In this document: in pieces, positions 1 through 9,532 of the stretch
How the letters are laid out: each line of letters starts with the position of its first letter
Numbering within the stretch: position 1 is the stretch's first letter
Assembly (NCBI RefSeq): GCF_001428685.1
Contig: NZ_LMIK01000006.1
Coordinates: 91,673 to 123,731 of the forward strand
Length of the DNA: 32,059 nucleotides
DNA from: Lysobacter sp. Root76
GTDB taxonomy: Bacteria > Pseudomonadota > Gammaproteobacteria > Xanthomonadales > Xanthomonadaceae
Direction: 5' to 3'
Notes under the pieces: model-generated
The model's database searches: none
Seen by the model: the letters and a program-made list of their open reading frames with translations, nothing else
What the model was told of the DNA's origin: nothing
Program-made: the position numbers and the translations under genes

Positions 1-38
1 AGCGGGAGAAGGGACGGCGGACTACTGGACGTTCCCGC

Positions 39-2174
39 TCAACGCGGATCGCGCGGCTTGAACGGCTTGCGCGGGCCGGCACCGTGCGGCTTGCCGCCGG
101 CCGGCCGCGGACCGCCGGGACCACGCGGGCCGCCGGGGCCGCCCGGACCGCGCGACGCGCCAGGGCCACCCGGACCACGATGCGCGCCAGGACCACCCGG
201 GCCGCTGGGACGGCGGCTGCGGCCGCCTTCGCTGTCGCCGGGCTCGGCGCGCTGGATGCGCAGCGGCTGGCCGGCCACGCGCACCTTCTTCAGGTGCTCC
301 ATCAGCTCGCGCGGCATGCCTTCGGGCAGGTCGACCAGGGTGTATTCGTCGCGGATGTCGATGCGGCCGATGTAGCGGCTTTCCAGGTCCGCCTCGTTGG
401 CGATCGCGCCGACGATGTTGCCCGGCTGCACGCCGTGGCTATGGCCGACTTCGATGCGGAAGGTCTCCATGCCGACTTCGGCGCCGGCCTGCGGCGGACG
501 CGGCGCGCGCTCGCGCTCGACGCGCGGCGCGGGCGCCTCGTCGTCGAAGAACGATTCGGCGGCGTTGACCGAACGCGACGGCGACGGCGGCGTGAACTGG
601 CGGGTCTCGTGGCGCGGTGCCGGCGCTGCGTCCTCGCGCGGTGCGTAGCCGCTGTCGCGCGGCGGTCGCGGCGCGTCCGCGCGCGGATGCTCGCGACGGT
701 GGGCGCCGGCGTTGGAGGCGTTGTCGCGCTCGACGAACTTGCGCGTCGCCGCGCCGCGGTGTTCGCGCGGACCTTCGCGTTCCTCGCGCTGGTAGCGCGC
801 GGCCGGCGGCGGGGTCAGCAGCAGCGGGTTGTCGCCCTGCACCAGCTTGGCCAGGGCCGCGGCGATCTCGACCGCGGGCACGTTCTTCTCGCGCTCGTAG
901 CGCTCGACCATGTCGCGGAACAGGCTCAGGTCGCTGCTTTCCAGGGCGTCGCTGATGCGGCCGAGGAAGCGCGACACGCGCTGTTCGTTGACGGTCTCGA
1001 CGCTGGGCAGCTCCATCGGCTCGATCGGCTGGCGCGTGGCGCGTTCGATCGCGCGCAGCATGCCGCGCTCGCGCGGGGTCACGAACAGGATCGCTTCGCC
1101 CTTGCGCCCGGCGCGGCCGGTGCGGCCGATGCGGTGGACGTAGCTTTCGGTGTCGTAGGGAATGTCGTAGTTCAGCACGTGGCTGATGCGCTCCACGTCG
1201 AGGCCGCGTGCGGCCACGTCGGTGGCGACCAGGACGTCGATCTTGCCGTCCTTGAGGTTCTGGATGGTCTTCTCGCGCTGCGCCTGCTGCACGTCGCCGT
1301 TGATCGCGGCGGCGGAGATGCCCCTGGCGGACAGCTTCTCGGCCAGTTCCTCGGTGCCCAGCTTGGTGCGCGAGAACACGATCATCGCGTCGAAGGTTTC
1401 GGCTTCGAGGATGCGGGTCAGGGCGTCGAGCTTGTGCACGCCGCTGACCGACCAGTAGCGCTGGCGGATGTTGGCCGCGGTGGTGGTCTTGGCCTTGATC
1501 GCGATCTCGACCGGCTGCTTCAGGTAGGTCTGGGCGATGCGCTTGATCGGCGCCGGCATGGTCGCCGAGAACAGCGCGACCTGGCGCGTTTCCGGGGTCT
1601 TCTTGAGGACGTTCTCGACGTCGTCGATGAAGCCCATGCGCAGCATTTCGTCGGCTTCGTCCAGCACCAGGCAACGCAGTTCGGACAGGTCCAGGGTGCC
1701 GCGATCGAGGTGATCGATGACCCGGCCCGGGGTGCCCACCACCACGTGCACGCCGCGCTTGAGCGCCTGCAGCTGCGGGTAGTAGCTCTGGCCGCCGTAG
1801 ATCGGCAGGACGTGGAAGCCGGGCAGGTGCACGGCGTACTTCTGGAACGCTTCGGCGACCTGGATCGCCAGCTCGCGGGTCGGCGCCAGCACCAGGGCCT
1901 GCGGCTTGAACTGCTTGGGATCGATCTGGGCCAGGATCGGCAGCGCGAACGCGGCGGTCTTGCCGGTGCCGGTCTGGGCCTGGCCGAGCACGTCGCGGCC
2001 TTCCAGCAGCGGCGGGATGGTCGCGGCCTGGATCGGCGAGGGCGATTCGTAGCCGACGTCGGACAGCGCGCGCAGCAGCGGCTCGGACAGGGCCAGGTCG
2101 GTGAATTTCAGCGACGGGGCGTCGGGGGTGGAAGCGGGATCGGAAGCGTTGGAACTGGGCGTCTCGGCGCTCAT
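39..2174 (-). CDS. deaD: DEAD-box ATP-dependent RNA helicase, CsdA/DeaD type
   Basis: ATP-dependent RNA helicase of 711 aa, expected to remodel structured RNA in ribosome assembly, cold adaptation and mRNA turnover. The core motifs are all present: Q motif near residues 41-49, Walker A AQTGTGKT (66-73), PTRELA (98-103), TPGR (148-151), DEAD (172-175), SAT (203-205), ARGLD (about 322-326) and HRIGRTGR (347-354). A DbpA/CsdA-type RNA-binding domain follows at roughly 570-645. Between the core and that domain lies a disordered Arg/Pro/Ala-rich linker. The protein ends in a basic tail of about 60 residues built on GPGG repeats, which resembles an RGG-like RNA-binding tail. The start ATG has no obvious Shine-Dalgarno sequence. 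The length and domain order match CsdA/DeaD rather than RhlE or DbpA, which lack one or other of these parts. Confidence 0.95.
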   Translation of the reverse strand: MSAETPSSNASDPASTPDAPSLKFTDLALSEPLLRALSDVGYESPSPIQAATIPPLLEGRDVLGQAQTGTGKTAAFALPILAQIDPKQFKPQALVLAPTRELAIQVAEAFQKYAVHLPGFHVLPIYGGQSYYPQLQALKRGVHVVVGTPGRVIDHLDRGTLDLSELRCLVLDEADEMLRMGFIDDVENVLKKTPETRQVALFSATMPAPIKRIAQTYLKQPVEIAIKAKTTTAANIRQRYWSVSGVHKLDALTRILEAETFDAMIVFSRTKLGTEELAEKLSARGISAAAINGDVQQAQREKTIQNLKDGKIDVLVATDVAARGLDVERISHVLNYDIPYDTESYVHRIGRTGRAGRKGEAILFVTPRERGMLRAIERATRQPIEPMELPSVETVNEQRVSRFLGRISDALESSDLSLFRDMVERYEREKNVPAVEIAAALAKLVQGDNPLLLTPPPAARYQREEREGPREHRGAATRKFVERDNASNAGAHRREHPRADAPRPPRDSGYAPREDAAPAPRHETRQFTPPSPSRSVNAAESFFDDEAPAPRVERERAPRPPQAGAEVGMETFRIEVGHSHGVQPGNIVGAIANEADLESRYIGRIDIRDEYTLVDLPEGMPRELMEHLKKVRVAGQPLRIQRAEPGDSEGGRSRRPSGPGGPGAHRGPGGPGASRGPGGPGGPRGPGGPRPAGGKPHGAGPRKPFKPRDPR

Positions 2175-2219
2175 GGGGCGGCTCGGCAGCGCCGGCGGAG
2201 GCCGGTCGGAAGACCGCCT

Positions 2220-2225
2220 AGTGTA
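2220..2225 (-). promoter_or_regulatory. possible -10 element of the helicase gene
   Basis: TACACT on the minus strand matches four of six -10 consensus bases and lies about 45 bases before the helicase ATG. No convincing -35 was found at the usual distance. A 5-bp hairpin (2203-2207 with 2212-2216) lies at the predicted transcription start. Weak support. Confidence 0.25.
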
Positions 2226-2372
2226 CCGGACGTGGGTGGAGCACCGGCTCAGCGCGCGGGAAATACAGCGGATTGTGCGGGATTGGGCGGGTTCGGCATG
2301 GGGTGAAGGGCGGCTGCAGTTCGGGGCCGCGGGCTGGGGGGCTGCGGGAGTCCCATGGGATTCCTGTAGGAG

Positions 2373-2464
2373 CCCTGTGGGAGCGGCGTAAGCCGCGATT
2401 GGGCCCCGCGCGCCTGCGTACGCCTCCCGGCGGGCCGATCGCGGCTTACGCCGCTCCCACAGGG
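2373..2464. repeat. inverted pair of REP-like elements
   Basis: Two copies of the window's REP-like element face each other as perfect 27-bp arms (2373-2399 and 2438-2464) around a 38-base loop. Each arm also holds its own small hairpin, GCGGC-GTAA-GCCGC. The pair lies in the 436-base gap between the amidohydrolase 3' end and the helicase start. It could fold as a large cruciform or RNA hairpin and end transcription of the upstream amidohydrolase gene. Confidence 0.85.
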
Positions 2465-2584
2465 AGCAGGTTCCGGCAGGGAGCCAGTTCCAACAGGGGA
2501 GCAGGTTCCGGCAGGGAGCAAGGCCCGGCAGGGGAGCAGGTTCCGGCAGGGAGCAAGGCCCAGCAGGGGAGCAGGTTCCGGCAG
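2464..2584. repeat. tandem array of seven 17/18-bp units
   Basis: Seven contiguous units start at 2464, 2481, 2499, 2516, 2534, 2551 and 2569. A 17-bp form (GAGCAGGTTCCGGCAGG) alternates with a diverged 18-bp form (GAGCAAGGCCCGGCAGGG). The last units form a nearly perfect 35-bp dimer repeated twice, which suggests recent expansion by slippage or unequal exchange. The array begins exactly at the end of the right REP arm. No spacers separate the units, so it is not CRISPR. Confidence 0.9.
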
Positions 2585-2610
2585 AAGGAAGATCCCCGGG
2601 GCCGCCGGCT

Positions 2611-4008
2611 TCAGCGCACCCGCGCGTCCTTCTCGACCCGCCCGTCCTTCATCACGAACTCAACCCGCTTGAGCACGGTCACGTCCTGCAGCGGGTCGCC
2701 GGCGACCGCGATCAGGTCGGCGCGTTTGCCCGGTTCCAGGCTGCCGACCTGGTCGGACAGGCCGAGCAGGTCGGCGGCGTTGACGGTCGCGGCCCGGATC
2801 GCCTGCGGCGCGGTCATGCCGTGGGCGACCATCAGTTCGAACTCGTCGGCGTTGCGGCCGTGCAGGCTGACCCCGGCGTCGGTGCCGAAGGCGATCTTGA
2901 CGCCCGCCGGCACCGCCGCTTCCAGGGCTTTGCCGGTGATGCCGATGCGCCATTCGATCTTGGTCCGGACCTCGCCGGTGTAGGCGTCGGGGTTGCGGGC
3001 CAGGCGTTCCTTGTAGCCGTTGACCGTCGACAGGGTCGGGACGTAGTAGGCGCCGGTTTTGCGGAACAGGGCGATGTCCTCGCGATCGAGCAGGGTGCCG
3101 TGTTCGATCGAATCGGCGCCGGCGCGCAGCGCCACCGCGATGCCGTCGGCGCCGTGCGCGTGAACCGCGACCTTCTTGCGGTACAGGTGCGCGGTCTCGA
3201 CGATGGCGCGCGCCTCGTCGTCGAACATCTGCTGGCCCAGGCCGGCGCCGATGCGGCTGTTGACGCCGCCGGTGGTGGCGATCTTGATCACGTCGACGCC
3301 GCGCGCGACCTGGCGCCGCACCGCGCGCCGGCAGTCGTCGGCGCCGTCGCAGGTGTTGCCGTGCACGTCGAGCGCGGCGTGCAGTTCCTCGCGGAAACCC
3401 AGGGTCGGGTCCATGTGGCCGGCGGTGGTGGAGATCGCCGAGCCGGCGTCGAGGATGCGCGGCCCGGGCAGTTTGCCGGCCGCGACCGCGTCGCGCAGGG
3501 CCAGGGTCACGCCGTCGTCGTCGCCGAGGTTGCGCACGGTGGTGAAGCCGGCATGCAGGGTCTTGCGCGCGTTCACCGCGGCCTCGTAGGCGTGGTCGGC
3601 GACGCTGCCGGCGACGCTGTCGAGCTGGCCTTCGACGCCGGCCTTGTCCGAGACCAGGTGCACATGGCAGTCGATCAGGCCCGGCAGCACGTAGCGGTCG
3701 CGCAGGTCGACCACCTGCGTGTCCGCGGGCACGCCGGCGAACGCGGCGGCGTCCTGGTAACCGTCGCGCACCGCTTCGATCCGGCCGGCGCGCAGCAGCA
3801 GGGTGCTGGCGCCGCGCGGGGCCTGGCCGGGACGGTCGAGCAGGCGGCCGGCGTGGACCAGGGTCCAGTCGGCGTTTTTCGTGGATGCCTGCGCGGACGT
3901 TTGCGCGGCGGCGGCCAGCGGCAGGCCGGCCAGGACGGCGCAGGCGAGCGCGGCCGGCATGCACCAGGAGAGGCGGGACAAGGGACGGCGGCGCGCGCTG
4001 GGGCTCAT
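2611..4008 (-). CDS. exported metal-dependent amidohydrolase (Xaa-Pro dipeptidase/imidazolonepropionase-like)
   Basis: Amidohydrolase-superfamily protein of 465 aa with an export signal. The N-terminus carries basic residues (RRRPLSRLSW) and then a hydrophobic stretch ending in AAAAQ, so a periplasmic or outer location is likely. The metal-site motifs are in order: HVH after strand 1 (DCHVHLVS), the KIATTGGV strand with a likely bridging lysine, HAHG, IEHGT and the closing aspartate in FGTDAG. This set fits the group annotated as Xaa-Pro dipeptidases or prolidase-like amidohydrolases, which cleave dipeptides or cyclic amides; the exact substrate cannot be read from sequence. The start was placed at 4008 because it gives a normal signal peptide. 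An upstream in-frame ATG at 4134 would add a low-complexity Arg/Ala leader. Confidence 0.85.
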   Translation of the reverse strand: MSPSARRRPLSRLSWCMPAALACAVLAGLPLAAAAQTSAQASTKNADWTLVHAGRLLDRPGQAPRGASTLLLRAGRIEAVRDGYQDAAAFAGVPADTQVVDLRDRYVLPGLIDCHVHLVSDKAGVEGQLDSVAGSVADHAYEAAVNARKTLHAGFTTVRNLGDDDGVTLALRDAVAAGKLPGPRILDAGSAISTTAGHMDPTLGFREELHAALDVHGNTCDGADDCRRAVRRQVARGVDVIKIATTGGVNSRIGAGLGQQMFDDEARAIVETAHLYRKKVAVHAHGADGIAVALRAGADSIEHGTLLDREDIALFRKTGAYYVPTLSTVNGYKERLARNPDAYTGEVRTKIEWRIGITGKALEAAVPAGVKIAFGTDAGVSLHGRNADEFELMVAHGMTAPQAIRAATVNAADLLGLSDQVGSLEPGKRADLIAVAGDPLQDVTVLKRVEFVMKDGRVEKDARVR

Positions 4009-4149
4009 CGGGTCGGGTCGGCTGGGCACGAAGCCCCGAGCATACCCGGCGCCGCGGGCGCGTCGGGCGGCTCGGTGTTTGCTCGGCGTGGCGGCGTCGC
4101 GGCCGCGAGCCCGCCGCGCGTTACGGCGCGGCAACGCGCGCCGGGCCGA

Positions 4150-4623
4150 TCAGCGCGGCCGCTGCGCGATCCAGCGGTCGAGCTGGTTGGCGAAGGCCTG
4201 GCGGTCGCGCGCGTGGAACACCGGCGGGCCGCCGGTCTGGACCCCGGCGCCGCGCAGCTCGTCCATGAAGTTACGCATCGACAGGCGCTGGGCGATGTTG
4301 TCGGCGGTGTAGAGGTCGCCGCGCGGGTTCAGCGCGACCGCGCGCTTTTCCAGCACCAGCGCCGCCAGCGGAATGTCCTGGGTGACCACCAGGTCGCCGG
4401 GCGCGACCCGCTGCACGATCTCGGTGTCGGCCACGTCCAGCCCGGACGGGACCTGGATCGCGCGCACGTAGCGCGAACCGGGCGTGCGCAGCCATTGATT
4501 GGCGACCAGGGTCACCTGGACGCGCGCGCGTTCGGCGGCGCGGAACAGGATCTCGCGGATCACGCCGGGGCAGGCGTCGGCGTCGACCCAGATCTGCGGG
4601 GCAGGGGTGGGCGTGTCGGTCAT
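4150..4623 (-). CDS. UPF0178/YaiI-YqxD family protein
   Basis: Protein of 157 aa matching the conserved UPF0178 family in length and sequence. The N-terminus has the signature IWVDADACP, followed by an acidic/PIN-NYN-like layout with VTQDIPLA in the middle and RNFMDELR near the C-terminus. The family is widespread and has no firmly established activity; its fold resembles NYN/PIN nuclease domains, so an RNA-related role is possible. It lies 123 bases downstream of the 53-aa lysine-rich gene on the same strand and 141 bases before the amidohydrolase start, so it may share a transcript with either. Confidence 0.9.
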   Translation of the reverse strand: MTDTPTPAPQIWVDADACPGVIREILFRAAERARVQVTLVANQWLRTPGSRYVRAIQVPSGLDVADTEIVQRVAPGDLVVTQDIPLAALVLEKRAVALNPRGDLYTADNIAQRLSMRNFMDELRGAGVQTGGPPVFHARDRQAFANQLDRWIAQRPR

Positions 4624-4746
4624 GGCGGCGAGTTCAGGGCGCGGCCGCGATGGCCTGGCCCGGGGTGTCGGGGCGGACGCAGGGTCCGCGCGCCGGCAGC
4701 GGCGGCGCCGGGTCGGGCGCCAGCGGCCGCCTGGGCGCTGCGCGGC

Positions 4747-4908
4747 TCAGCCGTTGCCGCGTTCGCCGTCGCGCGGCGGGGTGCCGCTGCTGTCGGACGC
4801 CGTGCCCGAATCCTTGGCTGCGGCCTTCTTGGCCGCCTTTTCGTCCTGCTTCTTCTTCTTGGCGATCTCGCGCTGGCGCTTTTCGAACGAGTAGTTGGGC
4901 TTGGCCAT
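4747..4908 (-). CDS. small lysine-rich protein, 53 aa
   Basis: A 53-aa basic protein starting MAKPNYSFEKRQ. Its first 30 residues form a strongly charged, probably helical lysine/glutamate/alanine segment (REIAKKKKQDEKAAKKAAAK), and the tail is acidic and Ser/Gly rich. Similar short proteins occur next to housekeeping genes in Xanthomonadaceae, but I know of no function. The start at 4908 is preferred over an ATG at 4995, whose extra 29 residues look like noncoding sequence. It is transcribed divergently from the GST gene across 116 bases. Confidence 0.65.
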   Translation of the reverse strand: MAKPNYSFEKRQREIAKKKKQDEKAAKKAAAKDSGTASDSSGTPPRDGERGNG

Positions 4909-5024
4909 GAATGGCGTTCTCGATGGGGAATGCCGCCAGTCTAGGCCATGCGCGGCCTTCGGGCCGAATCCCGGGCGCGCCGGCACCGTTACCATGGGGG
5001 GCCGACCCCACCGCGCAGCCGCCC

Positions 5025-5702
5025 ATGATCCGCGTTCACCACCTGAACAACTCCCGTTCCCAGCGCGTGCTGTGGCTGCTGGAGGAGCTGGAACTGCCGT
5101 ACGAAGTCGTGCGCTACCAGCGCGACGCCCAGACCATGCTGGCGCCGCCGGAGCTGCGCCAGGTGCATCCGCTGGGCAAGTCGCCGGTGCTGGAGGACGA
5201 GGGCCGGGTGCTGGCCGAGTCGGCCGCGATCCTGGAATACCTGGCCGAGCGCTACGACGGCGAACACCGGTTCTCGCCGCCGCCGCTGCCGGCCGACGCG
5301 CCGGAGCGGCTGCGCTGCCGCTACTGGCTGCACTACGCCGAGGGTTCGGCGATGCCGCCCTTGCTGCTGAGCCTGGTGTTCGCGCGGATCAAGCGCGCGC
5401 CGATGCCGTTCTTCGCCAAGCCGGTGGCGCGCGGCATCGCCGACAAGACGATGGCGGCCTTCGTCGGCCCGCAGCTGAAACTGCACCTGGACTACATCGA
5501 GGCCGAACTGGGCCGCCACCCCTGGTTCGCGGGCGAGCGCTTCGGCATCGCCGACATCCAGATGAGCTTCCCGGTCGAGGCCGCGGTCGCGCGCGGCGGC
5601 GGCGACCGTCCGCGCATGCGCGCCTTCCTCGAGCGCATCCACGCGCGCCCCGCCTACCAGCGCGCACTGGAGCGCGGCGGTCCCTTCGACGTGCTCGGCT
5701 GA
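5025..5702 (+). CDS. glutathione S-transferase family protein (first of three)
   Basis: Protein of 225 aa with a thioredoxin-fold N-terminal domain (1-80) and an all-helical C-terminal domain. The N-terminus reads [18 protein letters not shown], where the serine in the NNSRS segment is the likely glutathione-activating residue. [11 protein letters not shown] holds the cis-proline that binds glutathione, and [14 protein letters not shown] holds the gamma-glutamyl-binding Glu-Ser pair. The start ATG at 5025 gives the normal GST N-terminus. A TACCAT hexamer at 4990-4995 may be its -10. The stop codon lies one base before the selO start, so both genes are almost certainly co-transcribed. Confidence 0.92.
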   Translation: MIRVHHLNNSRSQRVLWLLEELELPYEVVRYQRDAQTMLAPPELRQVHPLGKSPVLEDEGRVLAESAAILEYLAERYDGEHRFSPPPLPADAPERLRCRYWLHYAEGSAMPPLLLSLVFARIKRAPMPFFAKPVARGIADKTMAAFVGPQLKLHLDYIEAELGRHPWFAGERFGIADIQMSFPVEAAVARGGGDRPRMRAFLERIHARPAYQRALERGGPFDVLG

Positions 5703-5703
5703 G

Positions 5704-7269
5704 ATGTTCGGTTTCGACTTCGACAACGCCTTCGTGCGCGACCTGCCCGGCGATCCCGAGCAGGGCCCGGGCGTGCGCCAGGTCGCCGGCGCGCTGTATT
5801 CGTGGGTGCAGCCGACGCCGGTGGCGGCGCCGCGCCTGCTCGCGTACTCGGCCGAGATGGCGGCGCGCCTGGGCCTGGACGAGGCCGCCGTGCGCTCGCC
5901 CGAGTTCGCCCGGGTGTTCGGCGGCAATGCGCTGCTGCCCGGCATGCAGCCGTTCGCGTCCAACTACGGCGGCCACCAATTCGGGCATTGGGCCGGGCAG
6001 CTAGGCGACGGCCGCGCGATCGGCCTGGGCGAGGTCGTCAACGCCGCCGGCGAGCGCTGGGAGCTGCAGCTCAAAGGCGCCGGCCCGACCCCGTACTCGC
6101 GCACCGCCGACGGTCGCGCGGTGCTGCGCTCGTCGGTGCGCGAGTTCCTGTGCAGCGAGGCCATGCACCACCTGGGCGTGCCGACCACGCGCGCGCTGAG
6201 CCTGGTCGGCACCGGCGAAGAGGTGGTCCGCGACATGTTCTACGACGGCCACCCCAAGGCCGAACCCGGCGCGATCGTGTGCCGGGTCGCGCCCTCGTTC
6301 CTGCGCTTCGGCCATTTCGAACTGCCGGCCTCGCGCGGCGAGACCGACCTGCTGCGGCGCCTGACCGAGTTCTGCATCCGCCGCGACTTCCCGCACCTGT
6401 CCGGCGCCGGCGAAGCCCTGTACGCGGCCTGGTTCGCCGAAGTCTGCGAGCGCACCGCGGTCACGATGGCGCATTGGATGCGGGTCGGCTTCGTGCACGG
6501 GGTGATGAACACCGACAACCTGTCCATCCTCGGCCTGACCATCGACTACGGCCCCTACGGCTGGATCGACGACTACGATCCGGACTGGACCCCGAACACC
6601 ACCGACGCCGGCGGACGCCGCTACCGCTTCGGGGCGCAGCCGCAGGTCGCGTACTGGAACCTGTCGCGCCTGGCCGGCGCGCTGTCGCCGCTGTTCGCCG
6701 ACGTGGCGCCGCTGCAGGACGGCCTGCGCCGTTACGTCGCAGCCTGGAACGCGGCCGAGCGCGATGTCGTCGCGCGCAAGCTCGGCCTGCGCGACTGCGG
6801 CGACGAGGATCTGGCGCTGATGGACGCGCTGCGCGAGCTGATGCGCGCGGCCGAGATCGACATGACGCTGTGGTTCCGCGCCCTGTCGGATCTCGACCTG
6901 GCGTCGTCCGAGCCTTCGTTGCAGCCGTTCGCGCAGGCGTTCTACAGCCCCGAACGTCGTGCCGAGCACGAACCCGCGCTGCTGGCCTGGCTGCTGCGCT
7001 ACCGCGCCCGCATCGCCGCCGACGCATGGCCGGCGGACGAGCGCAGCGCGCGCATGCGGGCGGCCAACCCGCGCTACGTGCTGCGCAACTACCTGGCCCA
7101 GCAGGCCATCGACCGCGCCGAGCAGGGCGACCTGGACGGCGTGCACGAACTGTTGGACGTGATGCGCCGGCCCTACGACGACCAGCCCGGGCGCGAGGCC
7201 TATGCGCAGCGCCGTCCCGAGTGGGCGCGCGACCGCGCCGGTTGCTCGATGCTGTCGTGCAGTTCGTAG
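5704..7269 (+). CDS. selO: protein adenylyltransferase SelO (YdiU family)
   Basis: Pseudokinase-fold enzyme of 521 aa that transfers AMP from ATP to Ser, Thr or Tyr of target proteins. Family work links it to redox control and S-glutathionylation. Visible signatures are [19 protein letters not shown] (88-104), [13 protein letters not shown] (121-133) with a nucleotide-binding lysine at K124, RSSVREFL (142-149) and [20 protein letters not shown] (265-284). The last holds catalytic Asp271, Asn272 and metal-binding Asp281, at the spacing of the characterised Pseudomonas enzyme. The C-terminus ends CSS, with Cys519 at the position that is selenocysteine in vertebrate SelO and Cys in E. coli, where it forms a regulatory disulfide. 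Full length and apparently intact. It overlaps no other gene and follows the GST by one base. Confidence 0.97.
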   Translation: MFGFDFDNAFVRDLPGDPEQGPGVRQVAGALYSWVQPTPVAAPRLLAYSAEMAARLGLDEAAVRSPEFARVFGGNALLPGMQPFASNYGGHQFGHWAGQLGDGRAIGLGEVVNAAGERWELQLKGAGPTPYSRTADGRAVLRSSVREFLCSEAMHHLGVPTTRALSLVGTGEEVVRDMFYDGHPKAEPGAIVCRVAPSFLRFGHFELPASRGETDLLRRLTEFCIRRDFPHLSGAGEALYAAWFAEVCERTAVTMAHWMRVGFVHGVMNTDNLSILGLTIDYGPYGWIDDYDPDWTPNTTDAGGRRYRFGAQPQVAYWNLSRLAGALSPLFADVAPLQDGLRRYVAAWNAAERDVVARKLGLRDCGDEDLALMDALRELMRAAEIDMTLWFRALSDLDLASSEPSLQPFAQAFYSPERRAEHEPALLAWLLRYRARIAADAWPADERSARMRAANPRYVLRNYLAQQAIDRAEQGDLDGVHELLDVMRRPYDDQPGREAYAQRRPEWARDRAGCSMLSCSS

Positions 7270-7293
7270 GCGTCCGCCGGCGAGCGGCGCCTG

Positions 7294-7317
7294 CGGCGGC
7301 CGCGATCGCGGCCGCCG
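7294..7317. terminator. 24-bp perfect palindrome between convergent genes
   Basis: A perfect 24-bp palindrome (CGGCGGCCGCGA and its complement) lies 25 bases after selO and 20 bases before the end of the convergent VOC gene. As RNA it would form a stem of about 10 bp with a short GAUC loop from either strand. No T-run follows, so a bidirectional terminator is inferred from position and symmetry only. Confidence 0.5.
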
Positions 7318-7336
7318 TACGGCTCGGTGGAATGGC

Positions 7337-7747
<411 letters not shown>

Positions 7748-7777
7748 GGTGTCGTCACTGAGGTGGTGGGTGAGACC

Positions 7778-8227
<450 letters not shown>

Positions 8228-8356
8228 CGGCGCGATCGTGCCACGTCGCGCCACAGGCGCCTAGCGACGCCGGCTACGGTTTTTTCACCCGGCCTTAGCC
8301 GCCGCCGCGGTCTGATGCGGACACGGCGATGCGTCGCGTCGCCGCAGGAGACCGTC

Positions 8357-8857
8357 ATGACCGAGCGCAATGCCGCGGTGCGCAAGCTCGCCGCCCTGAT
8401 CGAGGACGTCGAGATCGCGATGTTCACCACCCACGCCGCCGACGGCCGCCTGGTGAGCCGTCCGCTGGGCACGCAGCAGGTCGAGTTCGACGGCGACCTG
8501 TGGTTCGCGACCTCCGCCGACAGCGCCAAGGCGCGCGAGATCGCCGACGATCCGCGGGTCAATGTCGCCTACGCCTCGCGCGGCAAGAACGTCTACGTCT
8601 CGGTGTCCGGCACCGCCAGCCTGGTCGACGACCGCGCCAAGATCGACGAGATCTGGTCGCCGGCGATGAAGCTGTTCTTCCCCGGCGGCAAGGACGACCC
8701 GCAACTGCGCCTGATCCGGGTCGCGGTCGACACCGCCGAATACTGGGACGGGCCGGGCACCCTGGTCGGCAATGCGCTGAATTTCCTGATCAGCGCGGTC
8801 AGCAACGACCCGACCGACCTGTCCGAGCACGAAACCCTGCACCTGGGCCATCGCTGA
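8357..8857 (+). CDS. pyridoxamine 5'-phosphate oxidase-fold protein (general stress protein 26-like)
   Basis: Protein of 166 aa with the split-barrel flavin-binding fold of the PNPOx superfamily. Typical pieces are AMFTTHAADGRLVSRPLGTQ near residues 22-41, DLWFATSADSAKAREI and RVNVAYASRGKNVYVSVSG, then DEIWSPAMKLFFPGGKDDPQLRLIRV, closely matching the GSP26 subgroup. These proteins bind flavin or a related cofactor and are linked to stress; the substrate is unknown. A good ribosome binding site (GCAGGAGA) precedes the ATG. The gene lies 9 bases before a GST gene, so a two-gene oxidative-stress operon is likely. Confidence 0.92.
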   Translation: MTERNAAVRKLAALIEDVEIAMFTTHAADGRLVSRPLGTQQVEFDGDLWFATSADSAKAREIADDPRVNVAYASRGKNVYVSVSGTASLVDDRAKIDEIWSPAMKLFFPGGKDDPQLRLIRVAVDTAEYWDGPGTLVGNALNFLISAVSNDPTDLSEHETLHLGHR

Positions 8858-8866
8858 ACCGCGGCG

Positions 8867-9463
8867 ATGCTGCGCCTGTACTTCATCCCCGGACGTTCCT
8901 GGCTGCCGCGCTGGCTGCTGGAAGAACTCGAACAGCCCTACGAGCTGGTGCGCCTGGACCGCGAGCAGGGCGAACACAAGCAGCCGGCGTATCTGAAGAT
9001 CAATCCGCTGGGCAAGACTCCGTCGCTGGAGATCAACGGCCAGGTCATGAACGAGACGGCCGCGATCTGCCTGTACCTGGGCGACCGCTATTCGACCGGC
9101 CGCCTCGCCCTGGCCGGCGACGAGCCGGAACGGCCGCGTTACCTAGCCCTGATGGTGCACGCCAGCGCGGCGCTGGATCCGTCGATCTCGGACTGGATCT
9201 TCAAGCGCAAGACCGTGCCGGTCGAAGTGGGCTGGGGCACGGTCGCGCAGGAGCTGGCGTTCGTGGAGGGCCAGCTCGGGCACGGCCCGTTCCTGTTCGG
9301 CGAACGTTTCACCGCGGCCGATGTGATGATCGGCGGCACCCTGATCTGGGGACGGCTCAGCGGCGTGGCGCTGCCGGAGAGCTTGCAGGCGTACACCGGC
9401 CGGCTGCTGCAGCGGCCCAAACTGGTGGCCTTGTTCGAGGAAGTGGGCGGCGTGCCGGTGTAG
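8867..9463 (+). CDS. glutathione S-transferase family protein (second of three)
   Basis: Protein of 198 aa with a GST thioredoxin-like N-terminal domain and a helical C-terminal domain. FIPGRSWLPRWLLEELEQPY replaces the usual Ser/Cys-Pro start, with Ser11 the probable thiol-activating residue. KINPLGKTPSLEING holds the cis-proline and NETAAICLYLGDRY the gamma-glutamyl-binding site. It follows the PNPOx-fold gene by 9 bases and is presumably co-transcribed with it. The sequence is clearly diverged from the other two GSTs in this window, so these are distinct paralogues and not a recent duplication. Confidence 0.92.
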   Translation: MLRLYFIPGRSWLPRWLLEELEQPYELVRLDREQGEHKQPAYLKINPLGKTPSLEINGQVMNETAAICLYLGDRYSTGRLALAGDEPERPRYLALMVHASAALDPSISDWIFKRKTVPVEVGWGTVAQELAFVEGQLGHGPFLFGERFTAADVMIGGTLIWGRLSGVALPESLQAYTGRLLQRPKLVALFEEVGGVPV

Positions 9464-9483
9464 GCGGGCGGGCCCGGTACGCG

Positions 9484-9503
9484 GCCCGCGCGAACGCGCG
9501 GGC
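9484..9503. terminator. hairpin between convergent genes
   Basis: GCCCGCGC and its exact complement flank a GAAC loop, giving an 8-bp GC-only stem 20 bases after the GST stop and 29 bases before the end of the convergent 38-aa gene. There is no T-tract. A bidirectional terminator is likely from position. Confidence 0.45.
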
Positions 9504-9532
9504 GCGGGTGGCGACGGATCGGATCGACCCGA

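Noticed and set aside
1-39. AGCGGGA/TCCCGCT inverted repeat at the window start as helicase terminator
   Set aside because: Only seven base pairs with a 25-base loop, overlapping the stop codon, and cut by the window edge. Too weak.
84-2306. Long plus-strand open frame of about 740 codons opposite the helicase
   Set aside because: It is antisense to a clear DEAD-box helicase, is low-complexity in Val/Ala/Asp/Gly/Arg, and has no recognisable domain. Such frames are common in GC-rich DNA.
2464-2584. Possible CRISPR array
   Set aside because: The units are contiguous 17/18-bp tandem copies without unique spacers, and no cas gene is in the window.
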